Shown here one piece after another: positions 16,363 through 25,415 of a stretch of 38,964 nt of DNA. The notes under the pieces were generated by a model. The model saw only the letters and a list, made by a program, of their open reading frames with translations, did not search any database and was not told where the DNA came from. The DNA comes from an uncultured Clostridia bacterium (GTDB lineage: Bacteria > Bacillota > Clostridia > UBA1381): positions 64,241 through 103,204 of the forward strand of contig CAJTUY010000002.1 of the NCBI GenBank assembly GCA_910579415.1. The letters are read 5' to 3'. Each line of letters begins with the position of its first letter. The stretch's first letter is position 1. The position numbers were made by a program, and so were the translations under genes.

Positions 16363-16374
16363 TTGAAGAAGTAT

Positions 16375-16413
16375 ATTCCGCAAGGTTAGAAATAGTCTTG
16401 CGGAATTTTTTTA
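16375..16413 (+). terminator. Terminator of ackA
   Basis: ATTCCGCAAG (16375-16384) pairs perfectly with CTTGCGGAAT (16397-16406), followed by a run of seven T residues. Confidence 0.9.
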
Positions 16414-16440
16414 TGTTATAAAAAATCTTTATACAAATAC

Positions 16441-16491
16441 TTGACAAATAATGTCTACTGTGGTAGACTATATATGTCTACAAGAGTAGAT
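16441..16491 (+). promoter_or_regulatory. blaI-blaR1 promoter with two BlaI-type operator dyads
   Basis: TTGACA (16441-16446), 17 bases, TAGACT (16464-16469) form the promoter. Dyad 1, GTCTAC-TGTG-GTAGAC (16453-16468), covers the spacer and -10 box. Dyad 2, TCTAC-AAGA-GTAGA (16477-16490), lies about 23 bases further along, near the expected transcription start. Binding by the BlaI-like product of the next gene would block RNA polymerase, giving autorepression. The assignment is inferred from position and symmetry. Confidence 0.8.
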
Positions 16492-16513
16492 AATACATTT
16501 GGAGGTATTTTCG

Positions 16514-16891
16514 ATGTCGACAGAAAATATTAACATTGGTGAAGCGGAATTGGAGATAATGAAGGTTGTCTGGAAAGCAAATGAGCCGATAGGCTCAGCA
16601 GCTATCGGTAAAGCCGTAGAAGGAAAAGGGTGGAAGCGCACTACCATTGCGACATTTTTGGCAAGACTTGTTGAAAAGGGCGCATTATCTGCCGAAAGGC
16701 GGGGAAAGTCGTGGTATTACACACCGATTTTAACGGCAAAGGAGTATAAAAAATCGCAGGTAAAAAATCTTATCAAAAATCTTTTTGACGGTTCGGCGCA
16801 GAATTTAGTTGCTTCTCTTTTTGAGGAGGAACAATTCTCGGAAAACGACATTAAGGAACTGAGAGCTATTTTTGACAATAAGGAGGAATAA
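16514..16891 (+). CDS. BlaI/MecI-family transcriptional repressor
   Basis: The 125-residue protein has the family's winged helix (LEIMKVVWKANEPIGSAAIGKAV, then GWKRTTIATFLARLVEKGALSAERRGKSWYYTP) and a C-terminal dimerisation segment rich in acidic residues. Family members are inactivated by cleavage or release when the cognate BlaR1 metalloprotease is triggered. The ATG at 16514 follows GGAGGT; an in-frame TTG at 16499 would lie before the binding site and is rejected. The blaR1-like gene starts three bases after the stop. Two dyads in the promoter are the likely operators. Confidence 0.93.
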   Translation: MSTENINIGEAELEIMKVVWKANEPIGSAAIGKAVEGKGWKRTTIATFLARLVEKGALSAERRGKSWYYTPILTAKEYKKSQVKNLIKNLFDGSAQNLVASLFEEEQFSENDIKELRAIFDNKEE

Positions 16892-16894
16892 ACT

Positions 16895-18790
16895 ATGCTT
16901 AGTGAAATTTTTAAGGCATTGCTTATTACTTCACTTGCAGGCTTGTGCCTTGCGGCGGTTATTACTATTGTAAAACCGGCTACAAAAAAAGTTTTCGGTT
17001 ACTCGTGGCATTATTACATATGGCTTGCGGTGCTTACCGTAATGATTTTGCCCGTGCGTTTTACATTGTCGCAAAAGACAGATATACCGCCTGTTACGGT
17101 AATGCAGTCAGTGCAAACTGAACAGATGGCTCTGACAGTACAAAATACGGGCAATATAGTTTCTGATGCGCAGACAAAGCCCCAAACGGATATTTGGCAA
17201 GCAGAAACAAGTCTTGTAAAAAGAATAATTGACAACAGACTGAATATTTTAGCTTATTTGTGGCTCGCGGGCATGATTTTGTTATTATCAGTAAATCTTG
17301 CCGCATACATAAATTTAATAATCAAAATGCGTAAAAATTCTGTTGTTGTTTCCTGTCCTGAAATTGCGGAATTTACGCGGCGGGAGATTACTGCAAGAGT
17401 ATGGGAAAACACATCCTCGCCATTTATGGTTGGGATTTTTAAACCAACGCTTGTGCTTCCTGCAATAAAGCTTACGGAGGAACAGCTCGTAAATATTCTT
17501 CGTCATGAAATGACGCATTTTAGGCGGCATGATATTTTGTATAAATGGTTTGCTGTTCTTACAGGGTGCGTTCATTGGTTCAATCCTGTTATATGGTATG
17601 TAATAAAACAGATAAATACAGAATGTGAAATTTCGTGCGATATGGCGGTTACTTTAAATATGAATGCTGACGAAGAAATGAGCTATATTGATACTGTTCT
17701 TTCACTTTTGACTAAAGGAAAAACAAAACAAATTCCTCTCACCACACAAATGGCAAGCAGTAAAAGGGTATTAAAAAGGAGATTTGAAATGATTAGACAT
17801 AAAAGGAGAACAAGCAAATTTGTGTCGGCATTGTCGGCAATGCTGGCAGTTGTAATGCTTGGCACAACGGTTTTTGCAAGTGGTGTATTGTCGGATTTAA
17901 CAACAGACGATTATACAGTTGAAATTGCAAACTACGGAGATAAAATTGAACTTATAAATAAGCCGTTTATCGAAAACGGAGAGGTGTATGTTCCACTTAG
18001 AGAAATACTTGAAAATCGAGGATACAACGATACAAACAGTTATATTAACTGGAATAACGGTACTATCAACATAGGATATTTAGGTTATCCTGATACAAAT
18101 GTATTATATCAGCTTAGCATTGGTAAAACAGGAATAAAGCTAATGCATTTTATCAGTGAGGATTTATATGAGATAAGTATTGACAGCGCAGATGTAGCGG
18201 CGATTATGAAGTTAAATGCGTATAGCTCTCCCGTGCTAAAAGGTTCTGTAACATATGTTCCATTAAAAGCTGTAAATTATATGTTATATGGCTTTTTAGA
18301 TATACGAACAACCGACGGCTCACTATATGAATTGACTTATAGTGTATATGACAAAAATGGAAATCTGATTGATACAAACAACAATCTCAGTGTCGGCACA
18401 ATAATAATAGACGAGAACAATACTGTTGTTTACAAAGGAGAAAACCTGCAAAATCCTGAATCAACAATTACTTCCTTCTTTGAAGCCTTTGAAAACAGCA
18501 ACTTCACACTGATGAAAAATTACTGCACCAAAAACTGCATAGATAATTTCTTTGGTGATAATTATGTTTTTGGTATGAAAAAGGCAACGCTTCAAAGCAT
18601 AAGCAAGGATTCCGATGATTTGAGAAAAAGAGGTTTTGTAGTCGGTGAATGGGCTGCACTTGTAAACGTAACAATGACGCCTGACGAAAATTCTGTCTAT
18701 GAACCTAACCAAACTGCAACATCGTTTTATCTGATATTAAAGCAACAGAACGGCAGATATTTAATTGATGAATTTGCAACAGGACTTTAA
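16895..18790 (+). CDS. BlaR1-type M56 membrane metalloprotease with stalk-like and DUF4829-like sensor region
   Basis: The 631-residue protein has N-terminal transmembrane helices (near 8-27, 37-57 and 118-140) and an M56 zinc-protease loop with the HEMTH motif (H204, E205, H208) and the downstream ECEISCD glutamate segment. A further helix lies near residues 305-325. The outer part lacks a penicillin-binding domain. Instead it has a copper-amine-oxidase-like stalk (KPFIENGEVYVPLREILE, and later GSVTYVPLKAV) and a C-terminal DUF4829-like domain (about 525-631). So the signal is probably not a beta-lactam; a cell-envelope cue is likely. It works with the BlaI-type repressor encoded just upstream. 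A bidirectional terminator follows. Confidence 0.9.
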   Translation: MLSEIFKALLITSLAGLCLAAVITIVKPATKKVFGYSWHYYIWLAVLTVMILPVRFTLSQKTDIPPVTVMQSVQTEQMALTVQNTGNIVSDAQTKPQTDIWQAETSLVKRIIDNRLNILAYLWLAGMILLLSVNLAAYINLIIKMRKNSVVVSCPEIAEFTRREITARVWENTSSPFMVGIFKPTLVLPAIKLTEEQLVNILRHEMTHFRRHDILYKWFAVLTGCVHWFNPVIWYVIKQINTECEISCDMAVTLNMNADEEMSYIDTVLSLLTKGKTKQIPLTTQMASSKRVLKRRFEMIRHKRRTSKFVSALSAMLAVVMLGTTVFASGVLSDLTTDDYTVEIANYGDKIELINKPFIENGEVYVPLREILENRGYNDTNSYINWNNGTINIGYLGYPDTNVLYQLSIGKTGIKLMHFISEDLYEISIDSADVAAIMKLNAYSSPVLKGSVTYVPLKAVNYMLYGFLDIRTTDGSLYELTYSVYDKNGNLIDTNNNLSVGTIIIDENNTVVYKGENLQNPESTITSFFEAFENSNFTLMKNYCTKNCIDNFFGDNYVFGMKKATLQSISKDSDDLRKRGFVVGEWAALVNVTMTPDENSVYEPNQTATSFYLILKQQNGRYLIDEFATGL

Positions 18791-18816
18791 TTTACAGAAT
18801 AAAAGGGTAGAAAAAT

Positions 18817-18852
18817 AACTCCGAAAGCCAATTGACTTTTCGGAGTTGTTTT
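18817..18852. terminator. Bidirectional terminator between blaR1-like gene and MATE gene
   Basis: AACTCCGAAA (18817-18826) and TTTCGGAGTT (18838-18847) pair perfectly; T runs follow on both strands (GTTTTTAT on plus, ATTTTTC on minus). It serves the two convergent genes. Confidence 0.9.
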
Positions 18853-18859
18853 TATAAGC

Positions 18860-20218
18860 TTATTCGCCCAAATGTTTAATGACCTTATCATATATATGCT
18901 TGTAAAATATTAAGCTTATAGCCAGTGAAAATACTTCGGCAATAATAAACGACCACCACACGGCGTGTATGCCGCCCAGCTTCGCCAGAATAAATGCAGC
19001 CGGCAGCAGAATAACAAGCTGACGTGCAATTGATACCAGCATACTCAAAAAACCGTGTCCGAGCGCCTGAAAGCAGGACGATATAACAATGCCTACTCCT
19101 GCGCTTATAAAGCATAAACTGATTATGCGAAGCGCGGGTATACCGATTTCAAGCATATTTTCCGATGCATCGAAAAATCCGAGAAATACACCGGGCAAAA
19201 GCTGAAACAGTATAAATCCCAAAAGCATAATAGTTACCGCGTACACAAGCGTAAGCTTGATGGTTTTGGTAAGACGTTTTTTGTTTTTTGCGCCGTAATT
19301 ATATGAAATAATAGGCACAGTACCGTTATTCAGTCCGAATATCGGCATAAACACAAAGCTCTGAAGCTTGAAATAAACACCGAATACTGCAACTGCGGTT
19401 GATGAGAAGGCAATCAGGATTTTGTTCATTCCAAACGTCATAACCGAGCCGACAGAAGACATAATAATTGACGGTATACCAACGCCGAGAATTGTTTTTA
19501 TGTATGCTGCCTCCGGTCTGAAATGCCTGAAGCTGATTTGTACATCGGGATTACACTTTATATTCAGTATTGTTGCAAAGACAGCCGCGCATATCTGACC
19601 GATAACCGTTGCCGCCGCCGCGCCTGCAACACCCATTTTAGGCATACCAAACAGTCCGAAAATCAGAATCGGGTCCAGAACTATATTTATAACCGCACCT
19701 GTTGTCTGTGTTATCATTGTATAAAATGTTCTTCCGGTAGACTGAAGCACTCTTTCCGAAGCAATCTGCATAAACACGCCGAATGACATTATAAGACATA
19801 TTTTGGTGTATTGAATACCCATTTCCGTAATTTCGGCGGAAGCAGACTGAGCCATAAAGAACGGCTTTGTTACAAATATTCCGATAATTAAGAACAGTAT
19901 ATATCCAAGCGCTTCAAGGAAAATACCGTTTTCCGCCGTTTTGTTTGCGGCTTTAAATCTTTTTTCGCCAAGACAGCGCGACAGCATTGCGTTAATACCC
20001 ACACCAATACCGACTGCCACTGAAATAAGTAAATTCTGCATAGGGAAAGCCATAGAAACAGCTGTAAGCGCGTCTTCGGAAAGCCGCGATACGAAAATGC
20101 TGTCAACTACATTGTAAAGAGCTTGTACCAGCATGGAAATCACCATCGGAAGCGACATTGACAGTATAAGCTTGTTTATTGGCATAATACCCATTTTGTT
20201 TTCTCTTGTTTGTTCCAT
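18860..20218 (-). CDS. MATE-family multidrug efflux transporter
   Basis: The 452-residue protein has twelve hydrophobic segments and MATE signatures, including PMVISMLVQALYNVVDSIFV in helix 1 and FGLNNGTVPIISYNYGAKN in the second half. MATE proteins export cationic compounds using sodium or proton gradients. The start at 20218 (MEQTREN) is chosen because GAAAGGGG lies eight bases upstream; a start two codons earlier (20224) is possible. It follows radA by 76 bases on the same strand. The substrate is unknown. Confidence 0.93.
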   Translation of the reverse strand: MEQTRENKMGIMPINKLILSMSLPMVISMLVQALYNVVDSIFVSRLSEDALTAVSMAFPMQNLLISVAVGIGVGINAMLSRCLGEKRFKAANKTAENGIFLEALGYILFLIIGIFVTKPFFMAQSASAEITEMGIQYTKICLIMSFGVFMQIASERVLQSTGRTFYTMITQTTGAVINIVLDPILIFGLFGMPKMGVAGAAAATVIGQICAAVFATILNIKCNPDVQISFRHFRPEAAYIKTILGVGIPSIIMSSVGSVMTFGMNKILIAFSSTAVAVFGVYFKLQSFVFMPIFGLNNGTVPIISYNYGAKNKKRLTKTIKLTLVYAVTIMLLGFILFQLLPGVFLGFFDASENMLEIGIPALRIISLCFISAGVGIVISSCFQALGHGFLSMLVSIARQLVILLPAAFILAKLGGIHAVWWSFIIAEVFSLAISLIFYKHIYDKVIKHLGE

Positions 20219-20294
20219 TGACATTACCCCTTTCATGTTGTGTAGAACTCGAATTTTATCATATAGCATAAAATTTGTCAAGTATTTTGTCGTA

Positions 20295-21671
20295 TTATTT
20301 TCTGCGGAGCATATTTATCATTTCAGCTACTGTCCGTATTCCGTATGCCGCAAAGCCTTCGGGAACCTTGACGCCGCGAAGCGATTGCTTGGGTACAATT
20401 GCAGATTTAAAGCCGAGCTTTGCAGCCTCGTTTATACGCTTTTCAAGCTGTGAAACACCGCGCAGTTCACCGCCTAAGCCAACCTCGCCTATAAATATCA
20501 TATCGGGCGGAAGAGGTATATCCGACTGGCTTGTTGCAACAGCGGCGCATATTCCCAAATCCACAGCTGTTTCATCAATTTTAAGACCACCTGCAACATT
20601 CAGATAAATATCTGAATTTGATAAATTCATACGGGCTCGTTTTTCCAGCACGGCAATGAGCAGAAGCAGACGGTAGAGGTCAATGCCGTTTGCCATACGT
20701 CGGGGATTGCCAAAGCCTGTCGGAGTGACAAGCGCCTGTATTTCCGCCATAACTCCGCGACTTCCCTCCATTGCGCACACTATCGCGCTTCCCGAAATAT
20801 CTGTATTTCTGCCTTCCAAAAGCATTGCCGACGGGTTTTCCACCTCTTTCAGACCACTATCGCGCATTTCAAAAACGCCTATTTCATTTGTTGAGCCGAA
20901 ACGATTTTTTACAGCGCGTAAAATTCTGAACGTAAGCTGACGGTCGCCTTCAAAATACAAAACACAGTCAACCATATGTTCAAGAACGCGCGGACCTGCA
21001 ATAGCGCCTTCCTTTGTCACATGTCCCACAATAAAAAATGCAATATCCATTGTTTTAGCAATTCGCATAAATGCGTTTGTTGCTTCACGTACCTGAGGTA
21101 CGCTTCCTGCCGCTGATGTAATATCATCTCGGTTCATTGTCTGAATGGAGTCTATAATGACAACATCCGGTTTTATTCCGTTTATACATTCAATTACGGT
21201 AGAAACGTCTGTTTCCGATACAAGATAAAGCTTGTCCGTAGTAACGCCAAGACGTTCGGCACGGATTTTTATCTGACCTTCGCTTTCCTCGCCTGACACA
21301 TAAAGTATTTTCTTGCTTTCTCCTACGCTCTGGCATATTTGAAGCAGAAGTGTTGATTTTCCTATTCCCGGGTCGCCGCCCACAAGAATAAGCGACCCCT
21401 GTACGATACCGCCGCCAAGTACACGGTCAAGCTCTTTTAAGCCTGTCTTGTATCGTGTTTCGCTTCCTGCCGTAACTTCGGCTATTTTTTTTGGCATACG
21501 GGCATTTCCCGAATTTTCCTTTACAAGTGATGAAACGGCAGAGGTCTTTTTTTCAGGCGTAACGAGTGTTTCCTCCATTGTATTCCAACTATTGCAGCTT
21601 GGACATTTGCCAAGCCATTTCGGTGATTTATAACCGCATTCGCGGCAAATATATGTTGTTTTGGATTTCAT
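20295..21671 (-). CDS. radA: DNA repair protein RadA (Sms)
   Basis: The 458-residue protein is full length. It has an N-terminal zinc finger (C9, C12, C23, C26), Walker A GGDPGIGKST, the RadA-specific KNRFG motif (in VKNRFGSTNEIGVF) and a C-terminal Lon-like domain (SNSDIYLNVAGGLKIDE ... FIGEVGLGGELR). It promotes branch migration in recombination and repair. The gene starts ten bases after the stop of a MATE gene, so it may be cotranscribed with it. The usual partners disA or clpC are not in the window. Confidence 0.97.
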   Translation of the reverse strand: MKSKTTYICRECGYKSPKWLGKCPSCNSWNTMEETLVTPEKKTSAVSSLVKENSGNARMPKKIAEVTAGSETRYKTGLKELDRVLGGGIVQGSLILVGGDPGIGKSTLLLQICQSVGESKKILYVSGEESEGQIKIRAERLGVTTDKLYLVSETDVSTVIECINGIKPDVVIIDSIQTMNRDDITSAAGSVPQVREATNAFMRIAKTMDIAFFIVGHVTKEGAIAGPRVLEHMVDCVLYFEGDRQLTFRILRAVKNRFGSTNEIGVFEMRDSGLKEVENPSAMLLEGRNTDISGSAIVCAMEGSRGVMAEIQALVTPTGFGNPRRMANGIDLYRLLLLIAVLEKRARMNLSNSDIYLNVAGGLKIDETAVDLGICAAVATSQSDIPLPPDMIFIGEVGLGGELRGVSQLEKRINEAAKLGFKSAIVPKQSLRGVKVPEGFAAYGIRTVAEMINMLRRK

Positions 21672-21681
21672 GATATTCTCC

Positions 21682-23028
21682 TTATCTGAATAATTTCCTG
21701 CCTTTAAAATAAAATACGGTTGTTGTGCATGAGGCGGCTATGACGTCGCTTACAGGCTCGGCGAGGAGAAGTCCCCATACGCCCATATTTGCGATACGCG
21801 GCAGTATAAGCGCAAGAGGCAACAGAAGAATTACTTTTCTCAGACATGCGAGAAACATTGATATTTTCGCTTCGCCTAAGGCAAGAAAAGTCTGCTGGCA
21901 TGCGCTCTGCGCTCCCATTACAGACATACCTGCCAAGAACAGCCGTGTTGTATTTTCGCCTATGTTTATAAGGTTTGCATCATTCGTAAACAGTGATAAA
22001 AAAAATCTCGGGAATATTTCCACAAGTCCTATGGCAATAACGGAAAACGATAAATTTACAATAAACTGAACCTTAAAGGCTTTTTTCACCCTGTCAGTTT
22101 TATTCGCGCCGTAATTGTAGCCGATAACAGGCTGAGCGCCCTGAGAAAATCCCTGAAGCGGCATCCATATAAGCTGTGTAAGACTGAATAAAATCGACAT
22201 CAGCGCTACGTATAAATCATTTCCGTATTTCAGCATACCGTTATTAAATGTAAGCTGGATAAGACATTCCGTTGCCTGCATTATAAACGGTGAAATGCCG
22301 AGTGAAAGCACCGAGAATACGATGTCCTTATTTAATACAAGATTTTTCGGCTTAATTTTTATAATTGTTTTTTTGCCGGTAAGGAATTTCAGTACCCAGA
22401 TACATGAAACTGCCTGTGAAATGATTGTGGCAAGCGCCGCCCCTTTAACTCCCATGCCGAATACATATATAAAAATAGGGTCAAGTACAATATTCATTAC
22501 CGCGCCTATACATACGGTAAGCATACTTGTTTTCGTAAAACCCTGATTGGTTATAAACATATTAAGTCCGAGCGCAAGCTGTACAAATATTGTTCCGAAA
22601 AGATAAATTGTTATGTAATCGGAAGCATAGCCGAGCGTTGTTTCGCTTGCGCCGAAGCGGAGCAGTATCCAGTCTTTTGTAAGAAGGAATATCACAGACA
22701 GGAAAACTGAAAATATAATAAGAAGCATTGTGCAGTTTCCGAGTATTTTTTCAGCAGTTTTATTATCCTTTGCGCCCATGCTTATTGCCGCTCTTGAAGC
22801 TCCGCCCATTCCCGCGAGCATTGCAAAAGCTGATACAAGAAGTATAATAGGGAAGGTAACGCCTAAGCCTGCAAGCGACATTGAGCCGGTTTCGGGAATA
22901 CGTCCTACGTAAATTCTGTCTACTATGTTATACAGTAAATTTACAAGCTGCGCAAGAACTGTCGGTATAGCAAGCTTGAAAATAAGCTTTGTTACAGGAG
23001 CTGTTTCGAGTGAATTATTATTTGCCAT
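21682..23028 (-). CDS. MATE-family efflux transporter, second copy
   Basis: The 448-residue protein has twelve hydrophobic segments and the MATE signatures PTVLAQLVNLLYNIVDRIYVG and GFSQGAQPVIGYNYGANK. It is clearly divergent from the MATE protein at 18860-20218, so the pair is not a recent duplication. The start follows GAAAGGAA. The gene lies between the GH112 phosphorylase gene and radA, on the same strand, with 71 bases to the former and ten to the latter. Its substrate cannot be read from sequence. Confidence 0.93.
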   Translation of the reverse strand: MANNNSLETAPVTKLIFKLAIPTVLAQLVNLLYNIVDRIYVGRIPETGSMSLAGLGVTFPIILLVSAFAMLAGMGGASRAAISMGAKDNKTAEKILGNCTMLLIIFSVFLSVIFLLTKDWILLRFGASETTLGYASDYITIYLFGTIFVQLALGLNMFITNQGFTKTSMLTVCIGAVMNIVLDPIFIYVFGMGVKGAALATIISQAVSCIWVLKFLTGKKTIIKIKPKNLVLNKDIVFSVLSLGISPFIMQATECLIQLTFNNGMLKYGNDLYVALMSILFSLTQLIWMPLQGFSQGAQPVIGYNYGANKTDRVKKAFKVQFIVNLSFSVIAIGLVEIFPRFFLSLFTNDANLINIGENTTRLFLAGMSVMGAQSACQQTFLALGEAKISMFLACLRKVILLLPLALILPRIANMGVWGLLLAEPVSDVIAASCTTTVFYFKGRKLFR

Positions 23029-23064
23029 AGTAATTTCCTTTCAGGTTATTTTGTTTACGCATTT

Positions 23065-23090
23065 TAAAGGACTGCTTTGGCAGTCCTTTA
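23065..23090 (-). terminator. Hairpin after the GH112 gene
   Basis: TAAAGGACTGC and GCAGTCCTTTA form a perfect eleven-base-pair stem with a four-base loop, ten bases beyond the stop. There is no good T tract on either strand, so it may stabilise the mRNA end or terminate only partly. Its core matches the hairpin after polA. Confidence 0.45.
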
Positions 23091-23099
23091 ATTTCGTGA

Positions 23100-25241
23100 T
23101 TATAGCTGTATAATTGCTGTATCAAATGCGCCGAGTGTAACAGTTTTGTCGCCTGCGTCTGTTTTAACTGTGGTTGTCTGTTCCGCGTCGCTGTTGTTTA
23201 TGACAACGAGCTTTTTATCATTGGGATAGTATGCGCATTCGCAGAAAAGATTATCCGTAATATATTTTTGGTCCATACCCTCGCCTGTCAGACAGAGGAT
23301 AATATTCATAAGGGTTCTCGTATTTTCCTCGTTGGTTTTGAAGCTCGACATATACACGCCATTACCCTTGCCGAACGGGTGCATTGTAACGCACGGAATA
23401 CCGTCTTTTGCCATAATTACGTTGGTGTCTGCGTCGGTGAGGTAAATACCCTTGTTTACTTTAAAGGAATCCTTGTCATATACGCACTGGCAGCCTGTTT
23501 CCTCAAATGTATATCTTCCGTGACAAATCTTTTCGCCTCTGTCTTCATCAACGCCCAATATATGAGCCATTTTAAAGAAGGTATCGTTTCCGTCGACCGC
23601 CGATGGTTCATTTACGCCGATAAATACACCGCCGTCATGAACCCATTTTGTAAGCTTTTCAACTACCTCAGCATCGTTCCAAGCTTCTCCGCCCGACCAT
23701 GCGCTTCCTGCCGTGCCTGCATTGATAACAACGTCAAAATCGTCAAGACCGCGTTCTTTAAGCTCGTCAAAGCAGATAAATTCAACATCGAACGGCATAC
23801 CTGAGAGTGATTCGCTGATATTTATCAGGTCAACCTCAGGATGTTCATGATAGTGACCTGAGCAGGTCCATGAACGCATTTTGCCCCAGAAATGAAGCAC
23901 TGCGATTTTCGGCTTCAGCGTGTATGGCTTGCCCGAATTGTGAAATTCACGGATTTCCCTGAATTCGTCAGAAATCTTTTCAATGTAATCCTGAAAATTA
24001 GGGAAGGGGATTGTAAGCGATAAATATCCGCCAAGACCTATTCTGTCAATCTTTTCACGCAGAAGTGCGCGTCGTACATTTTTCCAGTATCCCTTTGCTT
24101 CAAGCGTAGGATTGCCGCCCTCCATGAAGGTCGGAGCGCCGCCAAGACCTACCGGGAACAAATACGGGTGCAGACGTATCTCATGAGTTTCAACAGCGTC
24201 AACGCCTGCGCAAAGACGTACTTCAAAACCGCTGAATACGCACTTGATAAGTCCGTCAAAGCCGAAGTTTTTGAAGGTAGGGAACCACGGCTCAACACCT
24301 ACCCAACTGTCGTCATAGAATACATATGCCTTTTTGCCGTAGCTGTGTACGAGGTCAACAAGTTTTTTGCCAAAGTCAACAACGAAGTCGTTGATGAAAA
24401 TCATCCAGTCAAGCTTCTTATTATCACACGGCATATGTCCTGCATGAAGGTTGCCTTTATTGATAAAGTCCTCAGATGTGAGTTTATAGCCGTATTTCTT
24501 TTCAAATTCTTTAAGAGCAAGCGGCGATACCGTAAAGTCATACGATGCCCAGTCGGAGAAAAGATGACGGTTACGTTCGTTGCTGCCCCAAATCCATACA
24601 AAGTTATAAAACATTGATGTGAAACGTACAACTGTTGTCGCAGGGTGAGTTTCGCACCAGTTTTTGAGCCAGTCAAGCATGTAGGCTTGCGTTTCGGGAT
24701 AACGCGGGTCAATCTGCATTAAATGCTCCTTGTCCCAGTTATTCGTTGTATGGTTGTACATTGAAATTTCTTCCCAGATTCTGTATGCAAGGAAGTTTAC
24801 GGTGTATTTATGCCACTGAGTAGCGTTTTTAATTGTAATTTTTCCGTTTTCGTATGACCAGTCCTTTGTTTCTTCATTTGTAGTGCGGTCAAATACCTGC
24901 CAGTATTCCATTGATTCACTGCTGTCGTTTATTTTGAACTGCTCCGCAAAAAAGTCTTTCATCAGTTCAATCGTAAGCGTACTGTTTTCAGCTACAACTG
25001 GCTGTGTCATCAGAAATGTCTGTTGAAGCTTGTCAGTGTTCTTTTTTGCCCATTCGTTGTGGTCACGGATTATACAAATAGTTGAATAAATTCCGTAGCC
25101 TGCATTTATTATTTCGGGGGATAATTCCGTACCGTCGGAATCTCTTATAACGTCAGCGCCCCATTTGTCAGCCATCTGAAGCGTCAGTTCCTCGTATCCG
25201 CTTTCTCCCGGAAGCGTAAATCCACCTTTAGTTTTACCCAT
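23100..25241 (-). CDS. GH112 beta-galactoside phosphorylase (lacto-N-biose / galacto-N-biose or galactosyl-rhamnose phosphorylase)
   Basis: The 713-residue cytosolic protein has no signal peptide and matches GH112 phosphorylases of about 720 residues. The N-terminus TKGGFTLPGESGYEELTLQM, then WGADVIRDSDGTELS, and later FYDDSWVGVEPW are typical. D310/D311 in the last motif fall where the catalytic general acid is expected (reported as Asp313 in the Bifidobacterium longum enzyme). Family members split beta-1,3-galactosyl-HexNAc from mucin and milk glycans, or beta-1,4-galactosyl-rhamnose, with phosphate, releasing galactose 1-phosphate. I cannot decide between these specificities. The gene has its own promoter and no sugar transporter beside it. 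galU, 1.5 kb away, could feed the Leloir pathway, but galK, galT and nahK are not in the window. Confidence 0.9.
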   Translation of the reverse strand: MGKTKGGFTLPGESGYEELTLQMADKWGADVIRDSDGTELSPEIINAGYGIYSTICIIRDHNEWAKKNTDKLQQTFLMTQPVVAENSTLTIELMKDFFAEQFKINDSSESMEYWQVFDRTTNEETKDWSYENGKITIKNATQWHKYTVNFLAYRIWEEISMYNHTTNNWDKEHLMQIDPRYPETQAYMLDWLKNWCETHPATTVVRFTSMFYNFVWIWGSNERNRHLFSDWASYDFTVSPLALKEFEKKYGYKLTSEDFINKGNLHAGHMPCDNKKLDWMIFINDFVVDFGKKLVDLVHSYGKKAYVFYDDSWVGVEPWFPTFKNFGFDGLIKCVFSGFEVRLCAGVDAVETHEIRLHPYLFPVGLGGAPTFMEGGNPTLEAKGYWKNVRRALLREKIDRIGLGGYLSLTIPFPNFQDYIEKISDEFREIREFHNSGKPYTLKPKIAVLHFWGKMRSWTCSGHYHEHPEVDLINISESLSGMPFDVEFICFDELKERGLDDFDVVINAGTAGSAWSGGEAWNDAEVVEKLTKWVHDGGVFIGVNEPSAVDGNDTFFKMAHILGVDEDRGEKICHGRYTFEETGCQCVYDKDSFKVNKGIYLTDADTNVIMAKDGIPCVTMHPFGKGNGVYMSSFKTNEENTRTLMNIILCLTGEGMDQKYITDNLFCECAYYPNDKKLVVINNSDAEQTTTVKTDAGDKTVTLGAFDTAIIQL

Positions 25242-25301
25242 ATTTCTCTCTCCTTTTTATGATAATATCCGTCTGCTTTTAAAACGTATTTCAATACTTT
25301 T

Positions 25302-25330
25302 ATTCTACCATAAAGTTACTCATGTGTCAA
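25302..25330 (-). promoter_or_regulatory. Sigma-A promoter of the GH112 gene
   Basis: On the minus strand a perfect TTGACA (25325-25330) and TAGAAT (25302-25307) are separated by 17 bases, about 60 bases before the start codon. Confidence 0.8.
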
Positions 25331-25360
25331 TTTATTTCGCTTTAATCAGAGGGTATAAAA

Positions 25361-25395
25361 ACAGCCGTCTGTTTTTATTAAATGCAGACGGCTGT
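25361..25395 (-). terminator. Terminator of the metF-HIT transcript
   Basis: ACAGCCGTCTG and CAGACGGCTGT form a perfect eleven-base-pair stem. On the minus strand it is followed by TTTTTATA. Confidence 0.88.
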
Positions 25396-25415
25396 TATAA
25401 ATATAACAGTTAAAA

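Noticed and set aside
18860..23028. The two MATE genes as a recent tandem duplication around radA.
   Set aside because: The proteins share only family-level motifs and differ throughout, so a recent copy event is not supported.
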